6,338 nt of DNA, from NCBI GenBank assembly GCA_002701875.1, contig NZWI01000051.1, forward strand, positions 1 to 6,338. The letters run 5' to 3'. Both the position numbers and the translations under genes were made by a program. Below the pieces are notes generated by a model. The model was not told the origin of the DNA, did no database searches, and was given only the letters and a program-made list of their open reading frames with translations. Positions 5,507-6,338 of the stretch are shown piece after piece. How positions within the stretch are numbered: the first letter of the stretch is position 1; each line of letters opens with the position of its first letter. This DNA is from Fidelibacterota bacterium (GTDB taxonomy: Bacteria; Fidelibacterota; Marinisomatia; Marinisomatales; TCS55).

Positions 5507-6338
5507 AAAAATTTCTCTTAATACCATTAATTTATTGTTTATCTGCCTGTACATCATCTACCTATGATATAATAATAATAAATGGTCAAATAGCTGATGG
5601 AACCGGTAAAGAGTTATTTAAATCAAATATTTATATTCGTAATGGAAAAATAATTGAAATTGGTAATATAGAAAATGCTATTGGAAAAAGTATACTTAAT
5701 GCCAAAGGATTGGTTGTGTCGCCGGGCTTTATCGATATGCATACTCATTCTGAACGAAAAAGTTTAGATTTTCCTTCTGTCGAAAATTATCTCCAACAAG
5801 GTGTAACAACAATGGTAGGTGGCAACTGTGGAAGTTCTCCTTATCCAATTTCTAATTTTATTAAGGAAACTCAATCAAAAGGAATTGGACCAAATTTAGC
5901 TTTATTAATTGGGCATAACACTGTTCGAAAAGAAATAATGGGTAGTGAAAACCGATTGGCGACAAAGAGTGAATTAGAGAAAATGCAATTACTAATTGAA
6001 TCTGCTATGGATGATGGCGCATTTGGAATGTCAACCGGATTAAAGTATATACCTGGAGCATATTCAAATACTGAAGAAGTTGTCGCATTGGCTTCTATTG
6101 TTTCCCAGCATGGAGGAATTTATTCAACCCATATGCGAGAAGAAGGTATTGGTTTACTAAAATCCACTGAAGAAGCAATCAACATTGGCCGTGAATCTAA
6201 ACTTCCAGTTAATATCTCTCACCACAAAGCTGTTGGAAAATCAATGTGGGGTAACTCTATCAATACTTTAAATATGATTGATAAAGCTAGGGAAGATGGT
6301 ATTGATGTTACTGCAGATCAATATCCTTATACTGCAAC
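5503..6338 (+). CDS. N-acyl-D-amino-acid deacylase-like amidohydrolase lipoprotein, 3' end truncated
   Basis: Amidohydrolase-superfamily enzyme closest in character to D-aminoacylase (N-acyl-D-amino-acid deacylase), which hydrolyses N-acyl-D-amino acids to a fatty or acetic acid and the free D-amino acid. 278 complete codons are visible. The family is usually about 480-560 residues, so roughly half is missing, including the Asp metal ligand expected late in the barrel. It begins with a lipoprotein signal peptide ending in the lipobox LSAC (13-16, lipidated Cys16), followed by Thr, which under the E. coli +2 rule would favour the outer membrane. Metal-site motifs are SPGFIDMHTH (73-82; His80, His82), VGGNCGSS (105-112; Cys109, the bridging-Cys equivalent), YSTHMREE (207-214; His210) and NISHHKAVGK (237-246; His240/241). 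GAFGMSTGLKYIPGAYS (172-188) also fits. The ATG overlaps the PepSY stop (ATGA). Related dihydroorotase-like or dipeptidase amidohydrolases are less likely given Cys109 and THMRxE. The substrate is inferred. Confidence 0.92.
   Translation, partial: MKKFLLIPLIYCLSACTSSTYDIIIINGQIADGTGKELFKSNIYIRNGKIIEIGNIENAIGKSILNAKGLVVSPGFIDMHTHSERKSLDFPSVENYLQQGVTTMVGGNCGSSPYPISNFIKETQSKGIGPNLALLIGHNTVRKEIMGSENRLATKSELEKMQLLIESAMDDGAFGMSTGLKYIPGAYSNTEEVVALASIVSQHGGIYSTHMREEGIGLLKSTEEAINIGRESKLPVNISHHKAVGKSMWGNSINTLNMIDKAREDGIDVTADQYPYTA

Overview
The window is a compact, AT-rich bacterial chromosome segment. All six genes lie on the plus strand with almost no intergenic space. I see no mobile element, CRISPR array, rRNA, tRNA or prophage signal. 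The coding content points to a Gram-negative bacterium of the Fibrobacteres-Chlorobi-Bacteroidetes (FCB) neighbourhood. The evidence is a single-chain alpha2 glycyl-tRNA synthetase of the kind typical of Bacteroidetes relatives, a lipoprotein signal peptide on a periplasmic or outer-membrane enzyme, and a CcmH-type cytochrome c maturation protein. My best guess is a marine uncultured lineage such as Candidatus Marinimicrobia (SAR406). That guess rests on protein character and composition only, not on a search.

Region 1 (1-2760): the 3' nine-tenths of topA (DNA topoisomerase I), cut by the left edge. It overlaps by 4 bp (ATGA) a short CcmH-like membrane-anchored protein whose redox motif is an adjacent Cys-Cys pair instead of CxxC.

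Region 2 (2761-2874): the only real intergenic gap, 114 bp. It is very AT-rich, with a consensus-like -10 box (TATAAT) and a 12-bp A/T inverted repeat, and is the likely promoter region for what follows.

Region 3 (2875-6338): a tightly packed run of four genes. They are glycyl-tRNA synthetase, a seven-helix Bax inhibitor-1/YccA-type membrane protein (1-bp overlap, TAATG), a two-helix PepSY-domain membrane protein (overlapping if its TTG start is used), and an N-acyl-D-amino-acid deacylase-like lipoprotein (4-bp ATGA overlap) cut by the right edge. The junctions suggest co-transcription, probably with translational coupling. The functions do not form an obvious single pathway: aminoacylation, a membrane stress or ion-leak family, a PepSY membrane protein, and extracytoplasmic processing of N-acyl-D-amino acids. 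The last two both act at or outside the inner membrane and are the most plausible functional pair.

I found no convincing new system. The points most worth a second look are the vicinal-cysteine CcmH variant coupled to topA, the PepSY/deacylase lipoprotein pair, and the start choice of the PepSY gene.
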